DNA of 6,334 bases from Desulfohalobiaceae bacterium (GTDB taxonomy: Bacteria; Desulfobacterota; Desulfovibrionia; Desulfovibrionales; Desulfothermaceae): positions 1 through 6,334 of the forward strand of contig JAIPER010000220.1 of assembly GCA_021737115.1 (NCBI GenBank), read 5' to 3'. Each line of letters starts with the position of its first letter. Positions within the stretch are counted from its first letter, which is position 1. The position numbers and the translations under genes are program-made. Positions 1 through 5,349 of the stretch are shown here, piece by piece. Below the pieces are notes generated by a model. The model was given only the letters and a program-made list of their open reading frames with translations. It ran no database searches and had not been told where the DNA came from.

Positions 1-68
1 CCAAATCCATCGTGGGCAAGGTCCTGCGCCGCGATCTCAAGGAGAAGAGAGTGAGGAGTGGGGAGTGA
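1..68 (+). CDS. C-terminal end of an acyl-CoA synthetase-like (ANL superfamily) AMP-forming ligase, 5' part outside window
   Basis: Only the last 21 codons are visible, in the frame starting at base 3 and ending with TGA at 66-68. The visible peptide begins KSIVGKVLRRDLKEKR. This resembles the A10 motif near the C-terminus of adenylate-forming enzymes (acyl-CoA ligases, acetyl-CoA synthetase relatives), where the Lys of the GK pair (visible residue 6) is the catalytic lysine for adenylation. The family activates a carboxylic acid with ATP and usually transfers it to CoA; the substrate cannot be told from this fragment. The last five residues (VRSGE) and the stop codon fall in the GGA-type tandem repeat that starts at 51, so the repeat seems to have supplied the protein's tail and stop. 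The gene converges on dxs. Family assignment is fairly firm; any finer call would be guesswork. Confidence 0.75.
   Translation, partial: KSIVGKVLRRDLKEKRVRSGE
43..60 (+). repeat. 18 bp inverted repeat, left copy, at the 3' end of the ligase gene
   Basis: The 18-mer AGAAGAGAGTGAGGAGTG lies here on the plus strand and again, perfectly, on the minus strand at 790-807. The left copy is still inside the ligase reading frame and leads into the heptamer array. Both copies point outward from the end of a gene into the intergenic region. The sequence is purine-rich and low in complexity, so part of the match may reflect shared repeat composition. Confidence 0.7.
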
Positions 69-209
69 GGAGTGAGGAGTGAGGAGTAGGGAAGCGGGGA
101 AGCGGGGAAGCGGGGAGCTCGGATTGGGGAAGCTCGGAGCTCGGAGTTCGGAACTCGGAGTGTGGACTGCGGAGCGGGGAGTGGGGAACCGCGGAACGCG
201 GAGCTCGGA
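51..209 (+). repeat. Degenerate heptamer/octamer tandem array, units ending in GGA
   Basis: The stretch divides without gaps into 22 units of 7 bp (five of them 8 bp), every one ending in GGA. Early units are GTGAGGA (51, 65, 72, 79) with GTGGGGA at 58. Then come three AGCGGGGA octamers (93-116), then a GCTCGGA/GTTCGGA/ACTCGGA group (117-159), and a mixed tail ending at 209. The first four variable positions drift while GGA is constant. The plus strand is almost free of T in its first half. The array overlaps the end of the ligase ORF. Short degenerate heptamer arrays of this type occur between genes in several bacterial lineages; their function is unknown to me. Confidence 0.85.
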
Positions 210-218
210 ATGCTTTTC

Positions 219-243
219 AAGCGACCGCAGGGAGCGGTTGTTT
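219..243 (+). terminator. Terminator-like hairpin downstream of the ligase gene
   Basis: The arm AAGCGACCGC (219-228) pairs with GCGGTTGTTT (234-243) around a 5 nt loop, AGGGA. This makes ten pairs, two of them G-U. The 3' arm itself ends in TTGTTT, which could act as the U-rich release tract. The hairpin lies about 150 nt after the ligase stop, just past the heptamer array, where a factor-independent terminator for the plus-strand transcript would be useful. The U tract is short and the loop is purine-only, so a structured repeat without terminator activity is possible. Confidence 0.5.
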
Positions 244-311
244 CATAACGCAAGTTATTGGAAATTATCTATGATCTGACATATCATTCTGAAATATTGC
301 GAATTATAGTT

Positions 312-333
312 CCCCCCCCTGGCCAGGGAGGGG
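312..333. repeat. C8 tract joined to a 12 bp palindrome
   Basis: Eight consecutive C (312-319) run into the perfect palindrome CCCTGGCCAGGG (317-328). The remaining C residues can also pair with GGGG at 330-333, skipping one C/A mismatch. The result is a compact, very GC-rich hairpin in an otherwise AT-rich region. Homopolymeric C tracts can slip in replication, but no gene is close enough for phase variation to be argued. Confidence 0.5.
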
Positions 334-458
334 ACAGGGGAGGGTCGGTCATCGTGGCCGGTATGTCACAGCAGCTGCTGAAATCTCTTACAGAACTTCA
401 TGGCAATTTTTGAAGTTTCTGCCTTTATCAAACTGGCAATAGTTGTCTTCAAGCCAAT

Positions 459-550
459 TATACTGATCCAACTTGACTTTTTGTGAATACAAGGCCAGAA
501 GTCGAGAAATCATGTGCCTCTGTCGATAAAACCAAAATTGGATCAGTATA
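459..550. mobile_element. Possible MITE-like segment with terminal inverted repeats
   Basis: TATACTGATCCAA (459-471) is repeated as its exact reverse complement at 538-550. Carrying the comparison inward, 19 of 23 terminal positions agree. The 92 bp segment has no coding capacity. Each end carries TA, as would follow from insertion at a TA dinucleotide by a Tc1/mariner or IS630-type transposase, but no transposase is present and no longer target duplication is evident. A structured non-coding RNA or a simple long-range inverted repeat is the alternative. Confidence 0.35.
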
Positions 551-596
551 CATAATAGCCTGGCTAAATATTCTTATATAAATTAATTAATTATAT

Positions 597-623
597 GTCA
601 GGCCTGCCAGAGGCAGGGCTGAC
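597..623 (-). repeat. GC-rich hairpin downstream of dxs; possible terminator and member of a hairpin family
   Basis: On the plus strand, GTCAGGCCTGCC (597-608) pairs with GGCAGGGCTGAC (612-623) around the loop AGA. This gives eleven pairs with one G/G mismatch. It is 183 nt past the dxs stop. On the minus strand it is followed by the AT-rich ATATAATTAATTAATT, so it is the best candidate for the 3' end of the dxs transcript, though it lacks a run of T. It resembles the hairpin at 3901-3931 in loop, stem and flanking ATAT, which points to a dispersed repeat. Confidence 0.55.
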
Positions 624-686
624 CTCTGACCCCTGCCTGCTGCCTCATGCTCCCTTCTGGCAATCCCGACATTTCCACCGCTCTTG

Positions 687-758
687 TCCCGTCCACTCAT
701 CCAACCATCCACCCATCCTCTTTACTTCTGCAATTCCAGCATCCCAGCATCCCAGCAT
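687..758 (-). repeat. Octamer-periodic degenerate tandem array downstream of dxs
   Basis: Nine consecutive 8 bp units can be read. On the plus strand, CATCC recurs at 698, 706 and 714, and CCAGCAT recurs at 736, 744 and 752, all 8 bp apart; two or three units between them are degenerate. Read from dxs (minus strand) the units are purine-rich, like the GGA array that follows the ligase gene on the other side. The period is 8 rather than 7 and the unit sequence differs, so the two arrays are alike in style rather than copies. Confidence 0.65.
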
Positions 759-789
759 GTCAGAATTTACATCGCAGCATCTTCCGGAT

Positions 790-807
790 CACTCCTCACT
801 CTCTTCT
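790..807 (-). repeat. 18 bp inverted repeat, right copy, at the 3' end of dxs
   Basis: Exact reverse complement of 43-60. The match starts inside the TAG stop codon of dxs (806-808) and runs into the intergenic region, as the other copy begins in the last codons of the ligase gene. The 18 bp identity at the ends of two unrelated genes suggests a sequence that was duplicated or inserted at gene ends. Confidence 0.7.
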
Positions 808-2692
808 AGTCCAGAAGCTCCTTGAGCCCTTCCTTGATCCCCGGTACGTCGATCCCGACCAGCTGGTGCAGCCGGTCGACCGGACCGTGTTCAATAAACC
901 GGTCGGGAAGTCCGATGCGTTTGACGGTCAGACCGGACATAAGGCAGTGATCGTTCAAATATTCAAGGACCGCGGAGCCAAAACCTCCGGCCAGGGTGTT
1001 TTCTTCCAGAATCAACAGTTTTGAGCAGGTTTGAACCGCATCCAGGATTTCTTTCTCCGGCAGGGGCTTGATGAATCTGGCATTGATGACCCCGATGCTC
1101 GAGGGAGATTCCTGCTCCATCTCTTCGGCCGCCCTGAGGGCCGGGGTGAGCAGACTGCCCACTGCCAGGATCATAACCTCTTTTCCGGGCCGAAGAAGTT
1201 CGCCCCGGCCTATCTCCAGAGAATGCGGGTCTGAGGACAAAGCAAGCCCCGGTCCTCTCCCTCTGGGGTACCGGATGGCGGCCGGTCCCGGCAGGGAAAG
1301 GGCCGTGACCAGCATGGCCTGGAGTTCGGGTTCGTCCTTGGGGGCCATGAGGGTCAGATTGGGGATCAGCCGCAGGTAGGAAAGGTCAAAGGCCCCGTGG
1401 TGGGTGGCTCCGTCTTCGCCGACCAGCCCACCGCGGTCCAGACAGAAGATGACCGGCAGTTCCTGGAGGCAGACGTCGTGGATCAACTGATCGAATGAAC
1501 GCTGCAGAAAAGTGGAATAGATGGCCACCACCGGTTTGAAGCCCTGGGTGGCCAGCCCCGCGGCAAAGGTCACGGCGTGCTGCTCACAGATGCCGACGTC
1601 GAAAAATCTGTTCGGGAATTCCTCCTGGAAGCAGTCCAGTCCGGTGCCCTCGGGCATGGCCGCGGAGATGGCCACGATGTTTTGGTGTTCCCTGGCCAGA
1701 CGGCAGAGGCTTTCGCCAAAGACCTTGCTGTAGTTCGGCAGCAGGTCCGACTTCCTTTTTCGGCGTTCTCCGGTCTCCGGCTTGAAAGAGCCAACTCCAT
1801 GGTAAAAGGTGGGATTTTTTTCCGCCGGCTGGTAGCCTTTGCCTTTGGTGGTCAGGGTGTGGATGAGGACCGGGCCCTTTACGGACCGGACCTGTTCAAA
1901 GACCTTGCGCAGTTGGCGCAGGTTGTGTCCGTTGATGGGCCCGACATAGGTGAATTTGAAGGCTTCGAAGAGCATGCCTGCGGTAAAGAAGCTCTTGAGG
2001 GAGTCTTCGCTCTTGCGGGCGTAGTTGACCAGCTCTTCCCCGATGCGCGGGACCTGTTCCAGCCAGGATTTCAGATCTTCCCGAAAGCGCAGGTAGCGTT
2101 GATCCGCCAGTTTTCTGCTGAAGAAAGAGGACAGGGCCCCGACATTCTTGGAGATAGACATCTCATTGTCGTTTAAGACCACCACCAGGTCCTTGTCCAG
2201 TCCACCGGCCTGATTGAGGCCCTCGTAGGCCAGGCCGGCGGTCATGGAGCCGTCTCCGATCACGGCCAGAACCTTGTGATCCAGGCCGAGAAGGTCCCGG
2301 GCCACGGCCTGGCCCAATCCTGCTGAAATGGAGGTCGAGGAATGCCCCACTCCGAAGTGGTCGTAGTCGGACTCCTTGGGGCTGGGAAATCCGCTCAGAC
2401 CCTGATACTGCCGGATGGTGGAAAATTTTTCCCTCCTCTTGGTCAGGATCTTGTAGGCATAGGCCTGGTGCCCCACGTCCCAGATGATCTTGTCTTCGTC
2501 CGGATTGAAAAGATTGAGGATGGCCACCGTCAGTTCCACCACGCCCAGAGAGGGAGCCAGATGCCCCCCTGTCCTGGAGATGGTGCTTATGATCAACTCC
2601 CGGAGTTCTTCGGCCAGGATCTCCATTTCCTTGATGGAGAGATTTTGGATGTCTGAAGGGGAGACGATACGTTCCAGTACAGCTGTCTTCAT
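806..2692 (-). CDS. dxs: 1-deoxy-D-xylulose-5-phosphate synthase
   Basis: A cytoplasmic, thiamine-diphosphate-dependent enzyme that condenses pyruvate and D-glyceraldehyde 3-phosphate to DXP, the entry step of the MEP isoprenoid pathway and a source for thiamine and pyridoxal. The 628-residue product has normal family length. The N-terminal domain has GGHLAPSLG (His44), GHSSTS (116-121) and the cofactor motif GDGSMTAGLAYEGLNQAG (146-163) completed by NDN (174-176), which binds Mg2+ and the diphosphate. GPINGHN (251-257) follows. The central transketolase-like domain has the catalytic Glu370 in ICEQHAVTFAAGLA, then Tyr392, Arg398, and DRGGLVGEDGATHHGAFD with Asp427 and His431. RYPRG (474-478) starts the C-terminal domain. 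The start ATG at 2690-2692 lies 3 nt past the ispA stop, with GGTGGAG six bases upstream, so translational coupling to ispA is likely. No residue is missing; the call is firm. Confidence 0.98.
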   Translation of the reverse strand: MKTAVLERIVSPSDIQNLSIKEMEILAEELRELIISTISRTGGHLAPSLGVVELTVAILNLFNPDEDKIIWDVGHQAYAYKILTKRREKFSTIRQYQGLSGFPSPKESDYDHFGVGHSSTSISAGLGQAVARDLLGLDHKVLAVIGDGSMTAGLAYEGLNQAGGLDKDLVVVLNDNEMSISKNVGALSSFFSRKLADQRYLRFREDLKSWLEQVPRIGEELVNYARKSEDSLKSFFTAGMLFEAFKFTYVGPINGHNLRQLRKVFEQVRSVKGPVLIHTLTTKGKGYQPAEKNPTFYHGVGSFKPETGERRKRKSDLLPNYSKVFGESLCRLAREHQNIVAISAAMPEGTGLDCFQEEFPNRFFDVGICEQHAVTFAAGLATQGFKPVVAIYSTFLQRSFDQLIHDVCLQELPVIFCLDRGGLVGEDGATHHGAFDLSYLRLIPNLTLMAPKDEPELQAMLVTALSLPGPAAIRYPRGRGPGLALSSDPHSLEIGRGELLRPGKEVMILAVGSLLTPALRAAEEMEQESPSSIGVINARFIKPLPEKEILDAVQTCSKLLILEENTLAGGFGSAVLEYLNDHCLMSGLTVKRIGLPDRFIEHGPVDRLHQLVGIDVPGIKEGLKELLD

Positions 2693-2695
2693 AAT

Positions 2696-3574
2696 CTACT
2701 CCACCCGGTCCATGATGTATCCGGCCAGATCCCGCAGGAAATCAGCCTGGATTCCGGAGTAGGTCTCGATGGCCTGCTTGGCCCGGGCGACCATTTCCAG
2801 ACCCAGCCTCCTGCTCTCATCCAGGCCCAGAAGGGCCGGGTAAGTCAGTTTGTCCCTGGCCTGGTCGCTGCCCACGGGTTTTCCCAGCCTGGCCTCATCG
2901 CCGGTGATATCCAGTATATCATCGGCTACCTGGAAGGCAAGCCCCAGGGCGGCCCCGTATTCTTCCGCCCGCAACTGGTCTTCCTGACCGCCGCGGGCCA
3001 GAATTGCCCCGGCAAGGCAGCTGCTTTTGATCATGGCCCCGGTTTTCCGGGAGTGCATTTCTTTTAGTTTTTCGAGCTCCATTTTTTTGTTGCCGCTCAG
3101 GGTCATGTCCAGAACCTGCCCCCCGACCATGCCGGCCGGCCCGGCGGCTCTGGAGATCTGTCCGGCCGCCTGCAGGACCGCTTCGGGAGCAAGGTTGCTC
3201 TGAAGCATCATGGAAAAGGCTCTGGTCAGTAGGCCGTCTCCGGCCAGGATGGCCAGCGCTTCCCCGAACCGGATGTGATTGGAGGCTTTGCCCCGACGGA
3301 GGTCGTCGTTGTCCATGGCCGGAAGGTCGTCATGGATCAGGGAATAGGTGTGGATTAGCTCCAGGGAGGAGCAGAAATGAAGGACATTCTCCTTTTTTTG
3401 TCCTAAAAGCTCGGCCCAGACCAGACAGAGGACCGGCCTGATTCTCTTGCCCCCGGCCTGCAGACTGTAGTTCATGGATTCCAGGAGTTCTTCCGGGACC
3501 CCCTCCTCCTGGAGGCAGTTCTGGAGGACCTTTTCTATGGGTGCGCGATAGTCGTCAAGTCTTTGTTTGATCAT
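2696..3574 (-). CDS. ispA: Geranyl/farnesyl diphosphate synthase (short-chain polyprenyl synthase)
   Basis: A soluble Mg2+-dependent prenyltransferase of 292 residues that adds isopentenyl diphosphate to allylic diphosphates, supplying precursors for quinones, undecaprenyl carrier and hopanoids. It shows GGKRIRP (41-47), the first aspartate-rich motif DDLPAMD (82-88) followed by RRG, KTGA (177-180), and the second motif DDILD (218-222). Two features of bacterial farnesyl (C15) synthases are present: the two-residue insertion in the first motif, and an aromatic residue (Tyr77) five positions before it. Geranylgeranyl synthesis cannot be excluded. The open frame extends upstream to 3787, but that part is the shadow of xseB. 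The ATG at 3572-3574 is chosen because the protein match begins there and AAGGAG (3582-3587) stands 7 nt upstream. The gene overlaps xseB by 20 nt and ends 3 nt before dxs, the usual partner. Confidence 0.95.
   Translation of the reverse strand: MIKQRLDDYRAPIEKVLQNCLQEEGVPEELLESMNYSLQAGGKRIRPVLCLVWAELLGQKKENVLHFCSSLELIHTYSLIHDDLPAMDNDDLRRGKASNHIRFGEALAILAGDGLLTRAFSMMLQSNLAPEAVLQAAGQISRAAGPAGMVGGQVLDMTLSGNKKMELEKLKEMHSRKTGAMIKSSCLAGAILARGGQEDQLRAEEYGAALGLAFQVADDILDITGDEARLGKPVGSDQARDKLTYPALLGLDESRRLGLEMVARAKQAIETYSGIQADFLRDLAGYIMDRVE
2699..2705 (-). promoter_or_regulatory. Ribosome-binding site of dxs within the end of ispA
   Basis: The minus strand reads GGTGGAG, six bases before the dxs ATG, and it includes the last sense codons and part of the stop of ispA. 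It supports the ATG at 2692 and coupled translation. Confidence 0.7.
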
Positions 3575-3809
3575 CGCCGGGCTCCTTTTCCTGGTCCAGG
3601 GGTTCGAAGTCCTCGAGTATGCCGTTGGAGTAGACCTGGACCTTGTGTTTGGCCTGCTTGAGCTGTTCCCGGCAGGATTTGGCCAGCCTGCTCCCTTCCT
3701 GGAACAGAGCCACTCCCTCTTCCAGGGGAAGGTCCCCTTTTTCCAGGGCGGAGACGATTTCCTGGAGCCTGGCCAACTGCTCTTCAAAGCTTTTGTTTTT
3801 TTTGGGCAT
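3555..3809 (-). CDS. xseB: Exonuclease VII small subunit
   Basis: An 84-residue protein, of normal length for XseB, that assembles in several copies around one XseA to form exonuclease VII, a metal-independent nuclease that degrades single-stranded DNA from both ends in the cytoplasm. The sequence is an all-helical hairpin with the family signature: SFEEQLARLQEIVSALEKGD (7-26), then LPLEEGVALFQEGSRLAKSC (27-46), followed by a charged, probably disordered tail. The start ATG at 3807-3809 fits the family (MPKK before the first helix), but its Shine-Dalgarno is poor: only AAAGAG about 12 nt upstream. A tiny ORF with a good ribosome site lies just before it. The 3' end overlaps ispA by 20 nt in another frame. 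Unlike many clusters where xseA and xseB touch, 125 nt separate them here. Confidence 0.95.
   Translation of the reverse strand: MPKKNKSFEEQLARLQEIVSALEKGDLPLEEGVALFQEGSRLAKSCREQLKQAKHKVQVYSNGILEDFEPLDQEKEPGDDQTKT
3582..3587 (-). promoter_or_regulatory. Ribosome-binding site that fixes the ispA start
   Basis: AAGGAG on the minus strand, 7 nt before the ATG at 3574 and inside xseB. It decides for this start against the longer open frame reaching to 3787. Confidence 0.8.
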
Positions 3810-3833
3810 ATATTCAGAGCTCTTTGCTGTGAG

Positions 3834-3860
3834 CTAACATCTGGTGAAAATTTTGGTCAT
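3834..3860 (-). CDS. Possible eight-codon leader peptide before xseB
   Basis: ATG at 3858-3860 opens MTKIFTRC and closes with TAG at 3834-3836, 24 nt before the xseB start. TAAGGA stands 7 nt upstream of this ATG, a better ribosome site than xseB's own. The peptide resembles nothing I know and has no attenuator-like run of one amino acid. It could be a chance ORF, or it could load ribosomes that re-initiate at xseB. Confidence 0.15.
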   Translation of the reverse strand: MTKIFTRC

Positions 3861-3900
3861 TTTCTTTCCTTACGCACCTTTTATCGAATGTCCAATTTTG

Positions 3901-3931
3901 ATATCAGCTTTGCCTCTGGCAAAGCTGATAT
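3901..3931 (-). repeat. Perfect 14 bp stem hairpin between xseA and xseB
   Basis: ATATCAGCTTTGCC (3901-3914) and GGCAAAGCTGATAT (3918-3931) are exact reverse complements around a 3 nt loop (AGA on the minus, mRNA strand). The hairpin starts 3 nt after the xseA stop. On the mRNA strand it is followed by CAAAATTGG, not a T run, so it is a poor intrinsic terminator. A 3'-end stabiliser or processing site separating xseA from the genes behind it is more plausible. Its sequence and structure resemble the hairpin at 597-623 in the opposite orientation. Confidence 0.75.
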
Positions 3932-3934
3932 ATA

Positions 3935-5323
3935 TTATGAAGACCGGTTCTTATCTTGAACCGGAGCTGCAGAGGATTCAACCCTGGCCGGGATATGGTC
4001 ATTTTCAGTCCGGATATCCAGCTGATCCCCGGGGGCCACCTGGTTCGATGAACGCAGGATGGTACCGTCGCTCTGCTTTTTGACCAGACTGTATCCCCGC
4101 TGCAGAGGGGAGTATGGATTCAGATTATCCAGAGTGACCCCCAGATGTTCCAGGGATATTTCCTTGTTGCTGCAAAACAATTTCCCCGAGCGCAGGAGCC
4201 TCTGCGAGAGCTGTTCAACCCTCTGCTCCAGGAGGTCCCAGCAGCTGGCCGGAAAGGACCTAGACAAACCGGTAACGGCCGTGTCCAGGGCCATGGATTT
4301 TTGCCGAAAAAACAGCTCACCGGCCCGCTTGAGCTCCTGGAGCGCAAAATCGTTTCGCTCCGCGAGTCTTTCCAGATGACGGCCCGGGGAAAGCCAGGAC
4401 AACCCCTGTTCCAGCTCAAGCAGGCGTTGTTTTTTGCTGCTGAAGAACTGTCGTCTGGATTTGAGCAATGAGATTTCCAACTCGTCGATACGCTGGGCCA
4501 TCTGGTCTCGTTCCGGCCAGATGAGCTGGGCGGCGTGAGTCGGGGTGGACCCGTTGCAGTCGGCGGTCAGGCCGGCGATGGTCTGGTCTGTTTCGTGCCC
4601 GATGCCGGTGATGACCGGAATCCTTGATGAAAACAAAGCTTTGGCCACTGTTTGCGTGTTGAAGGACCACAAATCCTCCAGAGAGCCTCCCCCCCTGATC
4701 AGGACCAGGACCTCGGCCCAGGCTTCCAGGTTGGCCTGCTCCAGGGCCGAGGCGATGGTCTCGGCCGCAGCCTCGCCCTGGACCAGACAGGGATAGATCC
4801 TGATCATGGAGGGCAAGCCCCTGGTGTGGCCGACCTTGAGAAAATCCCTGATCGCAGCCCCGCTGGGTGAGGTGACGACCCCGATCTGCCGGGGATTGGC
4901 CGGTAGATTTTTCTTGCGGTCACGGTCAAAATAGCCCTGCCTGGCCAGATCCTTCTTCAGGGCCTCGAATTCGAGATGCAGGTTGCCCGTGCCTTGATCC
5001 TGGACCAGTTCGGCAATGAGCTGATAAGTCCCTCTGGGGGAGTAGACCGCTAACCTTCCGGCGCAGAGCAGGGCCTGCCCTGTTTGCAGCTTCTCCGGCG
5101 AGGTGTTCGGGCCGGCGGTCTGGTTTGATTTGAACCAGACGCAGTTCAAGACCGAATCCTGGTCCTTGAGGCTGAAGTAGAGGTGTCCGGAACCGGGCCT
5201 GGAGATGTTTCCAGCCTGGCCTTTGACCCAGACAAAAGGGAATTCGCTCTCCAGGACCTCCTTGACTGCGGCGGTCAGTTCGCGGACGGTAAAGATGTGA
5301 GACATTATACTTACAGTCGTCAT
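3935..5323 (-). CDS. xseA: Exonuclease VII large subunit
   Basis: The catalytic subunit (462 residues) of exonuclease VII, which with XseB cuts single-stranded DNA processively and serves in repair and recombination. An N-terminal OB fold for DNA binding (about 8-110, with IFTVRELTAAVK and GHLYFSLKD) is followed by the nuclease core. The core shows GVVTSPSGAAIRDF (148-161), RGGGSLEDLWSFN (210-222) and GIGHETDQTIA (240-250). Asp160, Arg210, His243 and Asp246 line up with the residues reported essential in E. coli XseA (Asp155, Arg205, His238, Asp241). A long coiled-coil arm (about 275-400) that would carry XseB comes next, then the C-terminal segment with LQRGYSLV. Two starts are possible: the ATG at 5323, or the ATG at 5305 (MSHIFTVREL). 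Neither has a clear Shine-Dalgarno; the upstream one is given. The gene begins 26 nt after proS, so co-transcription is likely. Confidence 0.96.
   Translation of the reverse strand: MTTVSIMSHIFTVRELTAAVKEVLESEFPFVWVKGQAGNISRPGSGHLYFSLKDQDSVLNCVWFKSNQTAGPNTSPEKLQTGQALLCAGRLAVYSPRGTYQLIAELVQDQGTGNLHLEFEALKKDLARQGYFDRDRKKNLPANPRQIGVVTSPSGAAIRDFLKVGHTRGLPSMIRIYPCLVQGEAAAETIASALEQANLEAWAEVLVLIRGGGSLEDLWSFNTQTVAKALFSSRIPVITGIGHETDQTIAGLTADCNGSTPTHAAQLIWPERDQMAQRIDELEISLLKSRRQFFSSKKQRLLELEQGLSWLSPGRHLERLAERNDFALQELKRAGELFFRQKSMALDTAVTGLSRSFPASCWDLLEQRVEQLSQRLLRSGKLFCSNKEISLEHLGVTLDNLNPYSPLQRGYSLVKKQSDGTILRSSNQVAPGDQLDIRTENDHIPARVESSAAPVQDKNRSS
3944..3964 (-). other. Small stem-loop in the last codons of xseA
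   Basis: CCGGTTC (3944-3950) pairs with GAACCGG (3958-3964) across a 7 nt loop. It lies within the coding end of xseA and directly precedes, on the mRNA, the larger hairpin at 3901-3931, making two stem-loops in tandem. It may simply reflect codon content. Confidence 0.4.
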
Positions 5324-5349
5324 AAATTGAGGCTTTCATTATTCAATCT

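Larger units (their letters stand above)
244..600. other. Non-coding AT-rich intergenic stretch with several stem-loops
   Basis: No credible ORF on either strand. Apart from the elements listed separately, it holds a small hairpin ATAAC/GTTAT (245-258), a 12 bp palindrome CAGCAGCTGCTG (369-380), and a stem-loop at 391-422 (CAGAACTTCA against TGAAGTT plus CTG with one bulged T, 10 nt loop). The word TGGCAAT occurs at 401-407 and 434-440. The base composition is clearly richer in A and T than the flanking genes. It lies between convergent genes, so promoters for known genes are not expected here, and I could not identify one. Confidence 0.5.

Noticed and set aside
79..279. 66-codon frame through the GGA array
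   Set aside because: The peptide is a translation of the tandem repeat, with no ribosome site or family resemblance.
687..766. CRISPR array
   Set aside because: The units are 7-8 bp and contiguous, with no 25-40 bp repeats separated by unique spacers and no cas genes.
647..1024. 125-codon plus-strand frame running from the octamer array into dxs
   Set aside because: Its first part is the periodic repeat and its second part is antisense to the Dxs C-terminus; no coding signal.
1577..2176. 199-codon open frame on the plus strand within dxs
   Set aside because: It lies antisense to the conserved catalytic core of Dxs, its product looks like no known family, and long antisense frames are expected in GC-rich genes.
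3575..3787. N-terminal extension of IspA by 71 residues
   Set aside because: The extension is the xseB sequence read in another frame, rich in Ser, Arg, Pro and Trp. The true start has an AAGGAG ribosome site and matches the family.
3860..3900. Promoter in front of xseB (TTGGAC-like -35)
   Set aside because: No acceptable -10 element lies at 16-18 bp spacing, so the hexamer match alone is not enough.
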